This document shows positions 49,966 through 58,660 of a DNA stretch of 64,000 nucleotides, piece by piece. This stretch comes from Chloroflexota bacterium (GTDB lineage Bacteria > Chloroflexota > Anaerolineae > UBA4142). Where the stretch lies: the NCBI GenBank assembly GCA_016208315.1, contig JACQYF010000005.1, positions 1 to 64,000 on the forward strand, in the 5' to 3' direction. Position 1 is the stretch's first letter; the number at the start of each line of letters is the position of its first letter. The position numbers were made by a program, and so were the translations under genes. The notes below the pieces were generated by a model. It was not told the DNA's origin, did no database searches, and saw nothing but the letters and a program-made list of their open reading frames with translations.

Positions 49966-50959
49966 GTTCTTGCATCGGCTGCACCGGGGCTGGGACCTTT
50001 TCCAAGACTCGCTGCAGAATCAAATCGCTCGAGACGCCGTCGGACATCGCTTCGAACGAGAGGACAAGCCGATGCCGCAGCACGTCGAGGACCATATCGG
50101 TAACGTCTTGCGCCAACAAATAATCGCGGCCGCGAATGTACGCGAGGGCGCGCCCGGTCAGGATGAGGTTGATCGAAGCGCGCGGGCTGGCGCCGTAGGT
50201 GATATACGGCGCGGCCTCTTCGATGCCGGCTTTCTTCGGCTCGCGTGTCGCGGTGACGATGCGAATGGCGTACTCGATGAGCGCAGGATCCACGTACACC
50301 TGCGCGGCTTGTTGCTGCAGGTCGAGCAGTTGCTGCGTCGTCAACACCTTTTGCACCGCCAGCAGCATGCCGGTCATCCGCTCGACGATCACGTATTCTT
50401 CGCGATCGCTGGGATAGTCCACGAGGACTTTCATCATAAAGCGGTCCACCTGGGCTTCAGGGAGCGGATACGTGCCATCCGTCTCGATGGGATTCTGGGT
50501 CGCCATGACGAGGAATGGCTCGGGCACCTTGTGCGTTTCGCGGCCGATGGTCACCTGGCGCTCTTGCATGACTTCGAGGAGCGCGCTCTGCACCTTGGCA
50601 GGCGCGCGGTTGATTTCGTCCGCGAGCAGCAGATTCGTAAAGACGGGGCCGAGCGAGGTGTTGAACTCGCCCATCTTTTGGTTATAGATGCGCGTGCCGA
50701 CCAGGTCGGCGGGCACCAGGTCGGGAGTGAATTGGATGCGCTTGAACTCGCCGCCAATCGCCTCCGCGAGCGTTTTGATCGCCATGGTTTTCGCCAGGCC
50801 CGGTACGCCTTCTACGAGCAGGTGGCCGCGGGCCAAGAGCGCGACGAGCAGTCGTTCCAAAAGGTGGTCTTGCCCGACGATTACTTTTTTGACCTCGTAA
50901 AGAACGTGTTCCATCAGAGGGGCATCGGGCGCGGGTGCTACGGTATAGTCTGGCATCAT
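49946..50959 (-). CDS. MoxR-family AAA+ ATPase
   Basis: 337 residues. Walker A is GHLLVEGVPGLAKTMAIK, Walker B LLLADEINRAP, sensor 1 ATQNPIETDGTYPLPEAQVD, with the arginine finger in DRFMMKV. The C-terminal lid has GASPRASINLILTGRALAYI. MoxR proteins remodel partner complexes; here the partners are the DUF58 and VWA proteins encoded next. It is the first gene of the operon. Confidence 0.93.
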   Translation of the reverse strand: MMPDYTVAPAPDAPLMEHVLYEVKKVIVGQDHLLERLLVALLARGHLLVEGVPGLAKTMAIKTLAEAIGGEFKRIQFTPDLVPADLVGTRIYNQKMGEFNTSLGPVFTNLLLADEINRAPAKVQSALLEVMQERQVTIGRETHKVPEPFLVMATQNPIETDGTYPLPEAQVDRFMMKVLVDYPSDREEYVIVERMTGMLLAVQKVLTTQQLLDLQQQAAQVYVDPALIEYAIRIVTATREPKKAGIEEAAPYITYGASPRASINLILTGRALAYIRGRDYLLAQDVTDMVLDVLRHRLVLSFEAMSDGVSSDLILQRVLEKVPAPVQPMQEHVTVNA

Positions 50960-50965
50960 GCATTC

Positions 50966-51062
50966 TCCATTTTTGGATTTTAGATTTCAGATTTCAGAAT
51001 TCAGATTGAAATCCCTACGGGACGCATCGCAATCCTAAATCTGAAATCTGAAATTTGAAATT
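50966..51062. repeat. Hairpin of degenerate ATTTCAGATTT units
   Basis: TTTAGATTTCAGATTTCAGA faces AAATCTGAAATCTGAAATTT, with a core AAATCCCTACGGGACGC also seen in the cca insertion. It supplies the TAA stop of the HtrA gene. Confidence 0.8.
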
Positions 51063-52122
51063 AATACGGGGGTGTGCCGGCCGCGGCGGCGGCGACGTCA
51101 ATCGGCACGGCGAAACCGATGCCGATAAAAACGTCCTGGCCGGTGGGATTCACCAGCCCGGTCACGATGCCCATCACCTCGCCATAGCGATTGAGGAGGG
51201 GCCCGCCGGAATTGCCGGGATTCACCGCGGCGTCAAATTGGATCAAACCGCTGATCTGCTGGCCGCCTTTGGGCGGGATGAAGGTGCGGCCCAGGCCGGA
51301 GATCGTTCCCGCGCTGACCGAATTGGTCAAGCCAAAAGGATTGCCGACCACAATGGCATCGTCACCCGGCTGCAAAAAGCGCGGATTGCCCAGGGTCGCG
51401 GGTAGGAGCAGAGCCGGCGGCTGGAACGTGCGCACCACCGCGATATCTTTCTCTGGCTGCGACGCGGCTAGAATCCCCGTGGATTCCGTGCCCTCGTAAA
51501 AGATGACTTTGATTTCCAAGGCGGATTTGACCACGTGCAGACTCGTCAAGATCGTGCCCCGCGTGTCAAGCACGATGCCGGTTCCGTGTCCGCTTTCCAT
51601 CTCGCCTTTAGTGCCCAGTTGGCGAATGTTGATACGGACCAGGGAAGGCGCGATCTGCTGATAGGCGATGGACGCCCACGCGGGCTGCGGGGTCGCGGAA
51701 GCCATCGCGTTCGCGACCAGACTCTGAACATCGCCCTTGCTGAGGGGTCGGATGGCTGGGTTGAGCGCGCTAAAAACAAACAAGGCGATCACCGCGATCG
51801 CGACGCCCGTTCCCACGAGCGAAAGATTGCGTAGGGGAGCACGGAGACGTTGAGCGCGTTGTCGCCATCGTTGCGCGCGCGTGAGCGGCTTGACCTGCGG
51901 TTGAGGAGGCGGCTCGGGCTGCGGTTTGAGCGGCTTGAACGCGGGCTTGGGTTTCGGCGGCGGGTTGCGTCGAAACAAAGATTTCCCGCGCGGCTCGGGT
52001 TCCGGATCGGGGGACGGAGGCGGCTTGAGCGGCTTGACGGCCGGTCCGGTTGGAGTTTGATTTCTCTGGAGGATTCGCCCTATCACGGATCGAGAGCGTT
52101 TCCCGTCATCAGACTTGGCCAT
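51061..52122 (-). CDS. HtrA-like trypsin-family serine protease (no PDZ)
   Basis: 353 residues from the ATG at 52122. A long Pro/Lys-rich cytoplasmic tail (residues 1-95; PEPEPRG, PPKPKPAFKPLKPQPEPPPQ) precedes one membrane helix (GTGVAIAVIALFVFSALN). The external protease domain has His in TILTSLHVVKSAL, Asp in QPEKDIAVVRTF and Ser in NPGNSGGPLLNRYG. The domain is a typical trypsin-like DegP core, but no PDZ domain follows; the protein ends shortly after FIGIGFAVPIDVAAAA. The stop TAA is part of a repeat. It may act in envelope quality control. Confidence 0.92.
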   Translation of the reverse strand: MAKSDDGKRSRSVIGRILQRNQTPTGPAVKPLKPPPSPDPEPEPRGKSLFRRNPPPKPKPAFKPLKPQPEPPPQPQVKPLTRAQRWRQRAQRLRAPLRNLSLVGTGVAIAVIALFVFSALNPAIRPLSKGDVQSLVANAMASATPQPAWASIAYQQIAPSLVRINIRQLGTKGEMESGHGTGIVLDTRGTILTSLHVVKSALEIKVIFYEGTESTGILAASQPEKDIAVVRTFQPPALLLPATLGNPRFLQPGDDAIVVGNPFGLTNSVSAGTISGLGRTFIPPKGGQQISGLIQFDAAVNPGNSGGPLLNRYGEVMGIVTGLVNPTGQDVFIGIGFAVPIDVAAAAAGTPPY

Positions 52123-52218
52123 ATGTTTCATACCTGTTATTACGTTGTCGAACGGCTTTCAGATTTCGATGGGCGCGAGTTTACCACAGATTGCCGTTGT
52201 TGAATAGGGGGGGCACGC

Positions 52219-52245
52219 GTAGGTCAAATTGCCAATTTGACCTAC
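52219..52245. repeat. Perfect 13-bp palindrome at the lhr 3' end
   Basis: GTAGGTCAAATTG, one base, and the complement. The lhr stop codon (TAG before GTCAAATTG) lies within it. Confidence 0.85.
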
Positions 52246-55200
52246 AATTCCAACCCCGTCGGTGTGCGATGAAAATCGAGAGATTGCAAAAGCGATTCAA
52301 CCGTGCTGCCCAAGACATTTTCACCGTTCCATCGCGTAATCGCGATATGGCGCGGCGTGTGGGCGCGCGCGAGATACTTTTCAAGCGCGCGGCGAATCAA
52401 TTCGCGATCATCCTGGGGCGCAGTTATGCGTTCGCCGTTATCTTCCGCAACCAAGATCGGCTTACCGCGCGCGAGGACGATGTGCGTCGAAGCCACACGC
52501 GCAAAATGAACCGGGACCTCGGGCAATTCCGCGCCGAATATGTTCGCCGGATCGGTCGCGTTAAGGACGATCAGGGTCTCCCTCGCGGGCGCGCGTAGCT
52601 GCTCGATCGCTTCCGGGACCGCGAATTGCAGGCCCGCGAGGCCCGCGACGAAATAGCCGCGCCGAATTTCGCCGCGCATTTCCATCCGTTGCAAGATCGG
52701 ATAAAGCAGCGCCCAATCGGCCCGACCCTCTTCATGCGCGAGCACCTCGCGCGTGACGACGCCGTAGCGTGCGAGCAAGACCCGCGCCAACTTGGCGGCG
52801 CGTTCTTCCTCGGACAAAGGCGGCCCCATCACGCTCGCGCGGTACACAAGCGACCACCGTCCCTGCGGCGCGGTCGCTTTCGATTCTGCGCGCAAGCGCT
52901 GCGCCACGCGACGCTTGGCGTCGCGATAGCGGCCGCGCGTCAGGGCGCGCGGCGTTTGCAGGCGGCTTGCCAGTTCGGATTGCAACGGGGTTGCCGGTTG
53001 CGGCGCGCGGATGGCCGTCTCGAACATCTGACGGAACGCGTCAAGCGCATCATTCGTCAGCAGGCCGCGTGAGACCAGTTCCGCGAGCGCGACATGTAGC
53101 GCATCGCCTTTCAATTCCAAACCCGCTTCTAAATCGGGCGTGAACGATGCGCCTTCCGATTTCAAGTAATCATGGACTGTACGGGCATTCGCAGAGAGAT
53201 CGGCCTCGTCGGTTGGCGCGAGGAACAGCGCGCCTTCGCCGCGCGGGAAAAAGCGCACGCGGCTGCCGTGCGCGACCCAGACCCATTCGCCGCTCGCGCC
53301 GAGCGCGTCCAAGTCACCGGGATCGAAATCGGCGAGGCGCGCGGGCAGCAAGTCGCGTTCCCAAACGGCAATCGGCAGGGCCACGCCGCGCAATTGCTGC
53401 AACACTCGCTGCAAGCCATCCGCGCCGCCCATGCGCGATGTCAGATGCTGCCAGCGCGCCAGGGAATCGGCGTAAGCGTAAACCGAGACGGGCTGCACCT
53501 CGCTTCGCAATATCGTCAGCGTGCGCTGGTGGATTTGCTCCAGATTGCGGCGGTCAAGGAATTCATCCGGTAGGGGCGATCCCTTGTGGTCGCCCTCCGG
53601 CGTAAAGTGACCCTGGGCCAGTTCACGTGCGGCGACGAGCTTGCCCAGTTGCTCGTCGAGCCAGCGTTCGTCAAAAGCGTAGCGGTCCAGGATGGCGTCG
53701 CGAGTGACGGGGCCGGAGGCGCGAAGAAAGCGGCGGAGGACTACCTCACCCCCCTCCCCCTCGCTCCCCCTCCCCCCTCTCCTGAACCTGAACTTCGGTT
53801 CAGGAGAGGGGGGAGGGGGAAGGGGGGTAGGAGGTGAGGCATACTCGCTCGCCAGTTCCACCGGCACCCACCGCAACTCTTCGCCGCGGCGCGTCGGAAT
53901 CGCGATTTCCACGATGCGTTTCTGCCCGGCTAGTTGCTCCAGCCACGCGCGGCCATCGCCCGCGCTGCGCTCGACGATTTCTTCGGTGGTCAAGTCGCCC
54001 AACTCTTGCAAGACGAGGGCGAGTTCTTCGACGGTGCGCGCTTGGTAGCCGGAGGCGCGGTGTTGGGCGCGATCCGCAATGTCCGCGACGGCTTCGGGCT
54101 TGAACAGTTCGCCTAGCTCGATGCCTTGAAGCAAGTTGTCCAGGAGTTCGCGCCGCACGGAGAGGGTTTGCAGTTGCCGCTCGGCTTTGGGCGCGTCCCA
54201 CTCGTACATGTACACGCTGACGAATTGGAACAAGAGTGCGGACGCAATGGGCGATGGAATCGCGGTCTCAATCGGCACAACGCGAATTTCGCCTTTGGCG
54301 ATCTGGCCGAGAACTTGTTCGAGGTGCGGGAGGTCGAGGACATCGCGCAGGCAGTCGCGATAGGTTTCCGCGACGATAGGGAAATCGTCCAAGCGGCTGA
54401 CGAGCGCGAGCAGGTCTTTGGCTTTGAGGCGCTGCAACCAAAACGGCGTGCGCTTTTGGCCGCGCGCTTTGGGGAGCAAGAGCGCCCGCGCCGCGTTCAT
54501 GCGAAAATGTGCGCCGAAGAGCGCCGAGCCGGGCAGTTCGCCCAAGATTCGCTCACGCGCTTCCGCCGCCGTCATTTGTCGCACGAGTTCCACGGGCGGC
54601 TCGCCAGTCAACCCCGGAAAGCGGAAGATGATGCCGTCGTCGTTCGTCTGCGTTTCGGGCTGAACTCCCATGCGCTCGCGGATCGCGCTGGTGAGCGCCA
54701 GCGCCCACGCGCCGTTGACGCGCCCGCCAAAAGGCGAGTGAATCACCAGGCGCGGCTCGCCCACGGCATCTTGGAATGTTTCGACCACGATGGTTTGATC
54801 CGACGCGATCACGCCGACCGCATCAATCTGCTGCTGCACGTGGGCGATGAGGTTGCTTGCCGATTTTTCGTCCAGCGGCAAAACCCGAAGGGTCTCCGAG
54901 ACCCTTTGGGTTTGGATGGCGTCCGCGATCTCGCGCCGAAATTTCCCGATTCGCATTCCAAGTTCGAACGGGCGCCACTGATAATCGCCGTTCCAGAATG
55001 GCATGCGCGGCATCGCGCCCGCGGCGTCGCCGACGACGATACGGTCGTTCTCGATGTCGAGGACGCGCCAGACTTTCGACCCGAGCAAGAACGCGTCGCC
55101 AACGCGCGTCTCGAAAATAAATTCCTCATCCAATTCGCCGACCTTGGTTTTGCGATCCTCGAGATAGACGTTGTACGCGCCGGTATCCGAAATCGTGCCA

Positions 55201-56633
55201 GGATTCGTAATCGCGAGAAGACGCGAGCCGGGGAGCGCGGCAAGCCGGTCGTTGACGCGATCCCAGGAGATGCGGGCGCGCAAATCGCGTTGGCTGACGC
55301 CCGCGTATTTGCCGGAGAGCATTTCGAGAACGGACGCGAAAGAAGCGCGCGAAAGGTCGCGAAAGGAATAGGTTTGGTGGACGAGATTGTAGAGCGCGGG
55401 CACGGCCCAATCCTCGACCGCGACCATGGCGACGATTTGCTGCGCGAGCACGTCGAGCGGGTTTTGCGGCGTGTACGTCGGCTCGACATCGCCTTCGAGC
55501 ATGCCGCGCGCAATGGCCGCGGCCTCGACCAAGTCCTCGCGAAACGTCGCGTAGATGTGCCCGATGCTCGTTTGCCCGACCAAGTGGCCGGAGCGCCCGA
55601 TGCGCTGCAATCCTTGCGCGACGCTCTTGGGCGATTGAAGCTGCACGACCAAATCCACCGCGCCAGTGTCAATCCCGAGTTCGAGCGAGCTGGTACCGAC
55701 GAGCGCGGGGAGCTTGCCGGCTTTCAACTCTTCTTCCATCTTGCGCCGCGCTTCCTTCGACATCGAGCCGTGGTGCGCGCGAATCGGCCCTTCCGCGCCA
55801 ATCGCAAAGATGCCGCGGTCACGCGGGACGCCGCCCGGCGCGAGCGCGGGACTGCCCGGCGCGATCTCTTCGGACTGCTCCGCGGCGAGTTGCGCGTTCA
55901 GCCGGTCGGCGGTGCGTTCCGCGAGGCGGCGATTGTTCGCAAAGATCAACGTGCTGCGATGCTCGCGAATATCCTGGAGGACGCGCGGGATAACGTAGGG
56001 CCAAATCGTGTTGCCGGGCAGGTTGCGAAAATCGTCCACGACTGTCACGACTTTAAGATCGAGTGGCTTGTGATAAGTGGCATTGACTATCGTAACATTG
56101 CGGTGGTTGGGTGGTTGGGTGGTTAGGTGGTTAGTGTGTTGACTGTTTACTGTAAACTGTTGACTGTTGACTGGCTCCTGGCCTCCGAGAAACCGCGCCA
56201 CCTCGTCCAGCGGCTTGATGGTCGCAGAGAGGCCGATGCGTTGGATGCGTTGCGCTGCGAGGTGCTCTAATCGTTCCAGACTGAGCGAGAGATGGACGCC
56301 GCGTTTGTTGCCGGAGAGTGTGTGAATCTCGTCCACGATAACCGTGCGGACCGTGCGAAAGATTTCGCGCGCCTTGGGACTGGTGAGCATGAGATAGAGC
56401 GATTCGGGCGTGGTGATGAGAATGTGCGGCGGCTTTTTCAACATCGCGGCGCGCGCGTGGCTGGGCGTATCGCCCGTGCGGACGGCGACGCGCAGTTCGG
56501 GCAGCTCGTCGCCCATGCGTGCCGCAACCTCGCGGATCCCTTCGAGCGGCACGCGCAGGTTGCGTTCGATGTCGTTGTTCAACGCTTTTAGTGGGGAGAT
56601 GTATAGGAGTTGAGTGTGGGAGTGTGGGCGCAT
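52242..56633 (-). CDS. lhr: Lhr-like ATP-dependent helicase, main body (split by a frameshift)
   Basis: About 1463 residues, most of a large Lhr. It begins in phase at LLYISPLKALNNDIERNLRV (motif Ia), continues with DEIH in VIVDEIHTLSGNKRG, SATIKPLDEVARFL, the second RecA domain (STLIFANNRRLAERTADRLN, RIGRSGHLVGQ), and the long C-terminal Lhr region with winged-helix and beta-barrel domains. Lhr proteins translocate on ssDNA or unwind RNA:DNA hybrids. The Walker A part (APTGSGKT) is in another frame upstream (56606-56826). Four in-frame repeat insertions are present (about residues 155-178, 575-585, 930-965 and 1012-1021). The stop codon lies in a palindrome. Activity requires the frameshift to be an error or be bypassed. 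Confidence 0.88.
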   Translation of the reverse strand: MRPHSHTQLLYISPLKALNNDIERNLRVPLEGIREVAARMGDELPELRVAVRTGDTPSHARAAMLKKPPHILITTPESLYLMLTSPKAREIFRTVRTVIVDEIHTLSGNKRGVHLSLSLERLEHLAAQRIQRIGLSATIKPLDEVARFLGGQEPVNSQQFTVNSQHTNHLTTQPPNHRNVTIVNATYHKPLDLKVVTVVDDFRNLPGNTIWPYVIPRVLQDIREHRSTLIFANNRRLAERTADRLNAQLAAEQSEEIAPGSPALAPGGVPRDRGIFAIGAEGPIRAHHGSMSKEARRKMEEELKAGKLPALVGTSSLELGIDTGAVDLVVQLQSPKSVAQGLQRIGRSGHLVGQTSIGHIYATFREDLVEAAAIARGMLEGDVEPTYTPQNPLDVLAQQIVAMVAVEDWAVPALYNLVHQTYSFRDLSRASFASVLEMLSGKYAGVSQRDLRARISWDRVNDRLAALPGSRLLAITNPGTISDTGAYNVYLEDRKTKVGELDEEFIFETRVGDAFLLGSKVWRVLDIENDRIVVGDAAGAMPRMPFWNGDYQWRPFELGMRIGKFRREIADAIQTQRVSETLRVLPLDEKSASNLIAHVQQQIDAVGVIASDQTIVVETFQDAVGEPRLVIHSPFGGRVNGAWALALTSAIRERMGVQPETQTNDDGIIFRFPGLTGEPPVELVRQMTAAEARERILGELPGSALFGAHFRMNAARALLLPKARGQKRTPFWLQRLKAKDLLALVSRLDDFPIVAETYRDCLRDVLDLPHLEQVLGQIAKGEIRVVPIETAIPSPIASALLFQFVSVYMYEWDAPKAERQLQTLSVRRELLDNLLQGIELGELFKPEAVADIADRAQHRASGYQARTVEELALVLQELGDLTTEEIVERSAGDGRAWLEQLAGQKRIVEIAIPTRRGEELRWVPVELASEYASPPTPLPPPPSPEPKFRFRRGGRGSEGEGGEVVLRRFLRASGPVTRDAILDRYAFDERWLDEQLGKLVAARELAQGHFTPEGDHKGSPLPDEFLDRRNLEQIHQRTLTILRSEVQPVSVYAYADSLARWQHLTSRMGGADGLQRVLQQLRGVALPIAVWERDLLPARLADFDPGDLDALGASGEWVWVAHGSRVRFFPRGEGALFLAPTDEADLSANARTVHDYLKSEGASFTPDLEAGLELKGDALHVALAELVSRGLLTNDALDAFRQMFETAIRAPQPATPLQSELASRLQTPRALTRGRYRDAKRRVAQRLRAESKATAPQGRWSLVYRASVMGPPLSEEERAAKLARVLLARYGVVTREVLAHEEGRADWALLYPILQRMEMRGEIRRGYFVAGLAGLQFAVPEAIEQLRAPARETLIVLNATDPANIFGAELPEVPVHFARVASTHIVLARGKPILVAEDNGERITAPQDDRELIRRALEKYLARAHTPRHIAITRWNGENVLGSTVESLLQSLDFHRTPTGLEL
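53570..53597. repeat. GGGGCGATCCC-family repeat in lhr
   Basis: TAGGGGCGATCCCTTGTGGT, in frame, encoding GDHKGSPL. Compare GDHKGRPY translated from the 9161 repeat. Confidence 0.8.
53741..53839. repeat. 99-base C/G-run palindrome in lhr
   Basis: CTACCTCACCCCCCTCCCCC and CCCCTCTCCTGAAC face GTTCAGGAGAGGGGGGAGGG. In frame, 33 codons (SPPTPLPPPPSPEP and onwards). Confidence 0.85.
54881..54913. repeat. 16-bp palindrome in lhr
   Basis: AAACCCGAAGGGTCTC, one base, and the complement with one mismatch; 33 bases, in frame. Confidence 0.8.
56101..56170. repeat. GGTTGGGTGGTTAGG and GACTGTTTACTG repeats in lhr
   Basis: GGTTGGGTGGTTGGGTGGTT plus TGACTGTTTACTGTAAACTG units; in frame, encoding NSQQFTVNSQHTNHLTTQPP. 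Confidence 0.8.
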
Positions 56634-56826
56634 CGCGATAGAGTTGGTCAATGCCCCAGAGGAACGCGGCGAGCGTTTTGCCCGAACCGGTGGGCGCGAG
56701 GATCAGCGTGTGGTCGCCGCGCTGAATCGGCAGCCAGCCCTGCGCTTGCGGCGGCGTCGGCTCACCGAAAGTTTCGCGAAACCAGGTACGCACGGGCGCG
56801 GAGAAATGGTCGAGTGGAGTGGACAT
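56606..56826 (-). pseudogene. lhr: Lhr N-terminal fragment (Walker A), separated by a frameshift
   Basis: From the ATG at 56826: VRTWFRETFGEPTPPQAQGW (Q motif) and ILAPTGSGKTLAAFLWGIDQ (Walker A). After LYRDA the frame enters a GTGGGAG-family repeat (GGCGCCCACACTCCCACACT on the coding strand side) and continues as nonsense (PTLPHSTPIHLPTKS). The correct continuation LLYISPLKALNND is in the next frame. The break is therefore within about 25 bases of the repeat. Either repeat insertion disrupted the gene, or the assembly lost a base in the low-complexity stretch. Confidence 0.75.
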
Positions 56827-56876
56827 GCGGGAATTGTATTACGCGAGCGGGGGGATGTCAAATGCGTGGCGAAAGT

Positions 56877-56958
56877 AGACAGGTAAACAAGGAAACAGGT
56901 AGACACGTCCGCATTGACTTGTCTACCTGTGTACCTGTTTCCCTATTTACCTATGTAC
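56877..56958. repeat. Hairpin of degenerate AGGTAAACA units between lhr and mrp
   Basis: GACAGGTAAACAAGGAAACA and GGTAGACACG face CTTGTCTACCTGTGTACCTG and TTTCCCTATTTACCTATG. It begins at the mrp stop. Confidence 0.8.
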
Positions 56959-58047
56959 CTATCGCCTCATCACAGGGATGGACGCGCCCGCAATCAATTC
57001 GCCTTGCGCGGCGTTGACGTTCATCACGCTGACGGCCGCGGCAACCAAGCGCGCGAGTTTCTGGAACGCTTGCGCGTAGGGCGAATCGGGATGGGTCACG
57101 GTGACGGGCTGGCCGGTATCGCCGCCGATGCGGATCGCCACGTCGAGCGGGATTTCGCCGAGGAACGGCACCTCGAGTTTCTCCGCCATCTTGTGCGCGC
57201 CGCCGTGCGCGAAGATATCGGTGCGCTCGTTGCAGTGCGGGCAGAGGAAATAGCTCATGTTCTCGACCACGCCGATGACGGGCACTTCAAGTTTTTGGAA
57301 CATCATGATACCCTTGATCACATCCGCCAGCGCGACATCCTGCGGCGTCGCGACGACGACACCACCCGTCAGCGGCACCGACTGCGCGAGCGTCAATTGC
57401 ACGTCGCCGGTTCCAGGCGGGAGGTCAATCACGAGGTAATCGAGATCGCCCCAATCCACATCGCTGAGGAATTGGCGAATCGCGCTGTGCAGCATGGGAC
57501 CACGCCAAATGACGGCTTGTTCCGGCGGGACGAGAAAGCCCATAGACATCATCTTGACACCGTGCGCTTGAAGCGGGATGATGCGTTCGCCAATCGCCTT
57601 CGGCTGCTCATTCACGCCCATCATGATCGGGATGTTCGGGCCGTAAACATCCGCGTCCATCAAGCCAACCTTCGCGCCGGATTGGGCCAGCGCGACCGCG
57701 AGGTTTACCGAGACGGTCGTCTTGCCGACGCCGCCTTTGCCGCTCGCGACCGCGATAGTGGATTTCACCGGAATATCGAGCTTACCGCTAATCCGCCGGT
57801 CGCTCGGCACGTTCGCGTCCCATTTGATGTTGATTTGCTTGGCCCCAAGCTTGGCCACCGCGGCTTTTGCTTCGCTTTCAATTTGATTGCGCAGCGGGCA
57901 CGCGGGGGTGGTGAGGACGATAGTGAAATTGACGGTATCGCCCTGGATCTTGACGTCCTTGACCATATTCAGCGAGACCAGGTCGCGGTGTAGCTCCGGT
58001 TCCTGTACCTTGCCGAGGGCGTTCAAGACTTGCTGTTCGTTGATCAT
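56959..58047 (-). CDS. mrp: Mrp/NBP35-type Fe-S cluster carrier ATPase
   Basis: 362 residues. An N-terminal DUF59 (MIP18) domain ([20 protein letters not shown]) is followed by the deviant Walker P-loop ATPase ([20 protein letters not shown]). Walker B is [16 protein letters not shown]. The metal-binding pair CPHC lies in [14 protein letters not shown]. Mrp/ApbC proteins deliver 4Fe-4S clusters to apo-enzymes such as the many redox proteins of this window. It is monocistronic, with a 150-base leader. Confidence 0.95.
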   Translation of the reverse strand: MINEQQVLNALGKVQEPELHRDLVSLNMVKDVKIQGDTVNFTIVLTTPACPLRNQIESEAKAAVAKLGAKQINIKWDANVPSDRRISGKLDIPVKSTIAVASGKGGVGKTTVSVNLAVALAQSGAKVGLMDADVYGPNIPIMMGVNEQPKAIGERIIPLQAHGVKMMSMGFLVPPEQAVIWRGPMLHSAIRQFLSDVDWGDLDYLVIDLPPGTGDVQLTLAQSVPLTGGVVVATPQDVALADVIKGIMMFQKLEVPVIGVVENMSYFLCPHCNERTDIFAHGGAHKMAEKLEVPFLGEIPLDVAIRIGGDTGQPVTVTHPDSPYAQAFQKLARLVAAAVSVMNVNAAQGELIAGASIPVMRR

Positions 58048-58078
58048 GTTATCTCCAAGAATTGAATGTGAAATCGCA

Positions 58079-58190
58079 TATTACGTAGTACGTATTACGT
58101 AATACGCAATAGAGCGCTGCCGCGCCGGTTGCGCGATGCAACGCTCACACCGTATTCATGCGGCGCGAAATCCTTCATTCGTCAAAGGAT
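58079..58190. repeat. TACGTATTACG array and AAATCCTT hairpin in the mrp leader
   Basis: ACGTAGTACGTATTACGTAA is self-complementary. A second stem AAATCCTT-AAGGATTT lies near 58168-58190. Both are upstream of mrp. Confidence 0.55.
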
Positions 58191-58201
58191 TTTACAATTC
58201 G

Positions 58202-58207
58202 ATTATA
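58202..58207 (-). promoter_or_regulatory. -10 element of the mrp promoter
   Basis: Minus strand TGCTATAATC; the -35 box is weak (TTAGCG, 18 bases). Confidence 0.45.
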
Positions 58208-58231
58208 GCATAATTCGAGCGATCGCGCTAA

Positions 58232-58636
58232 TTACTTTCCACCCGAATCAACAATCCGGTTGAGCATTTGGAGGATGGGCTGGAGCTTTTCGGGGATCGC
58301 CGTGTCTCCCGTGCGAACCGTGCGGCCTTGGTAAACGACGACGTAGGTAAAGCCATCGGGCACCGGTCGAGCGGGCAGCGAGTCCTCGGGCACGGTCGCA
58401 AAACCGGCGGTTTGGAAGGCGGTTTGAATCTGCTTGAGCGTTTTGTCGTCGAGGGTAAAATCGAATTTGCCGGTCCGCCGCGTCAACGTCGCCTTGCCAT
58501 TCACGTCAATGGTCAGTTGATCGTTAAAGCCGGCAATGCCGCCCGTCCGCGAATATGCGATGGCCGACGGCTGGGGGACAACCGTCGGAGTGCTCGCGCA
58601 CGCGCTGGCGATTAGTGCCAGGACGATGACGAACAA
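58232..58636 (-). CDS. Small lipoprotein of unknown function
   Basis: 134 residues. The signal peptide VIVLALIASAC has lipobox ASAC, followed by a short Thr/Pro linker and a beta-rich domain with LTIDVNGKATLTRRTGKFDF, then FTYVVVYQGRTVRTGD. The track uses a TTG at 58636. AGAGGTG better fits an ATT codon nine codons... upstream in frame (IHTRLLFVIVLAL), so the true start is uncertain. It begins 24 bases after the CooC-like gene and is probably the last gene of that operon. Function unknown. Confidence 0.6.
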   Translation of the reverse strand: MFVIVLALIASACASTPTVVPQPSAIAYSRTGGIAGFNDQLTIDVNGKATLTRRTGKFDFTLDDKTLKQIQTAFQTAGFATVPEDSLPARPVPDGFTYVVVYQGRTVRTGDTAIPEKLQPILQMLNRIVDSGGK

Positions 58637-58660
58637 CAGTCTCGTATGAATGGGACACCT

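Noticed and set aside
54126-56126. 666-residue plus-strand ORF
   Set aside because: Antisense to lhr, with a low-complexity Arg/Ala/Asp pattern; a shadow frame.
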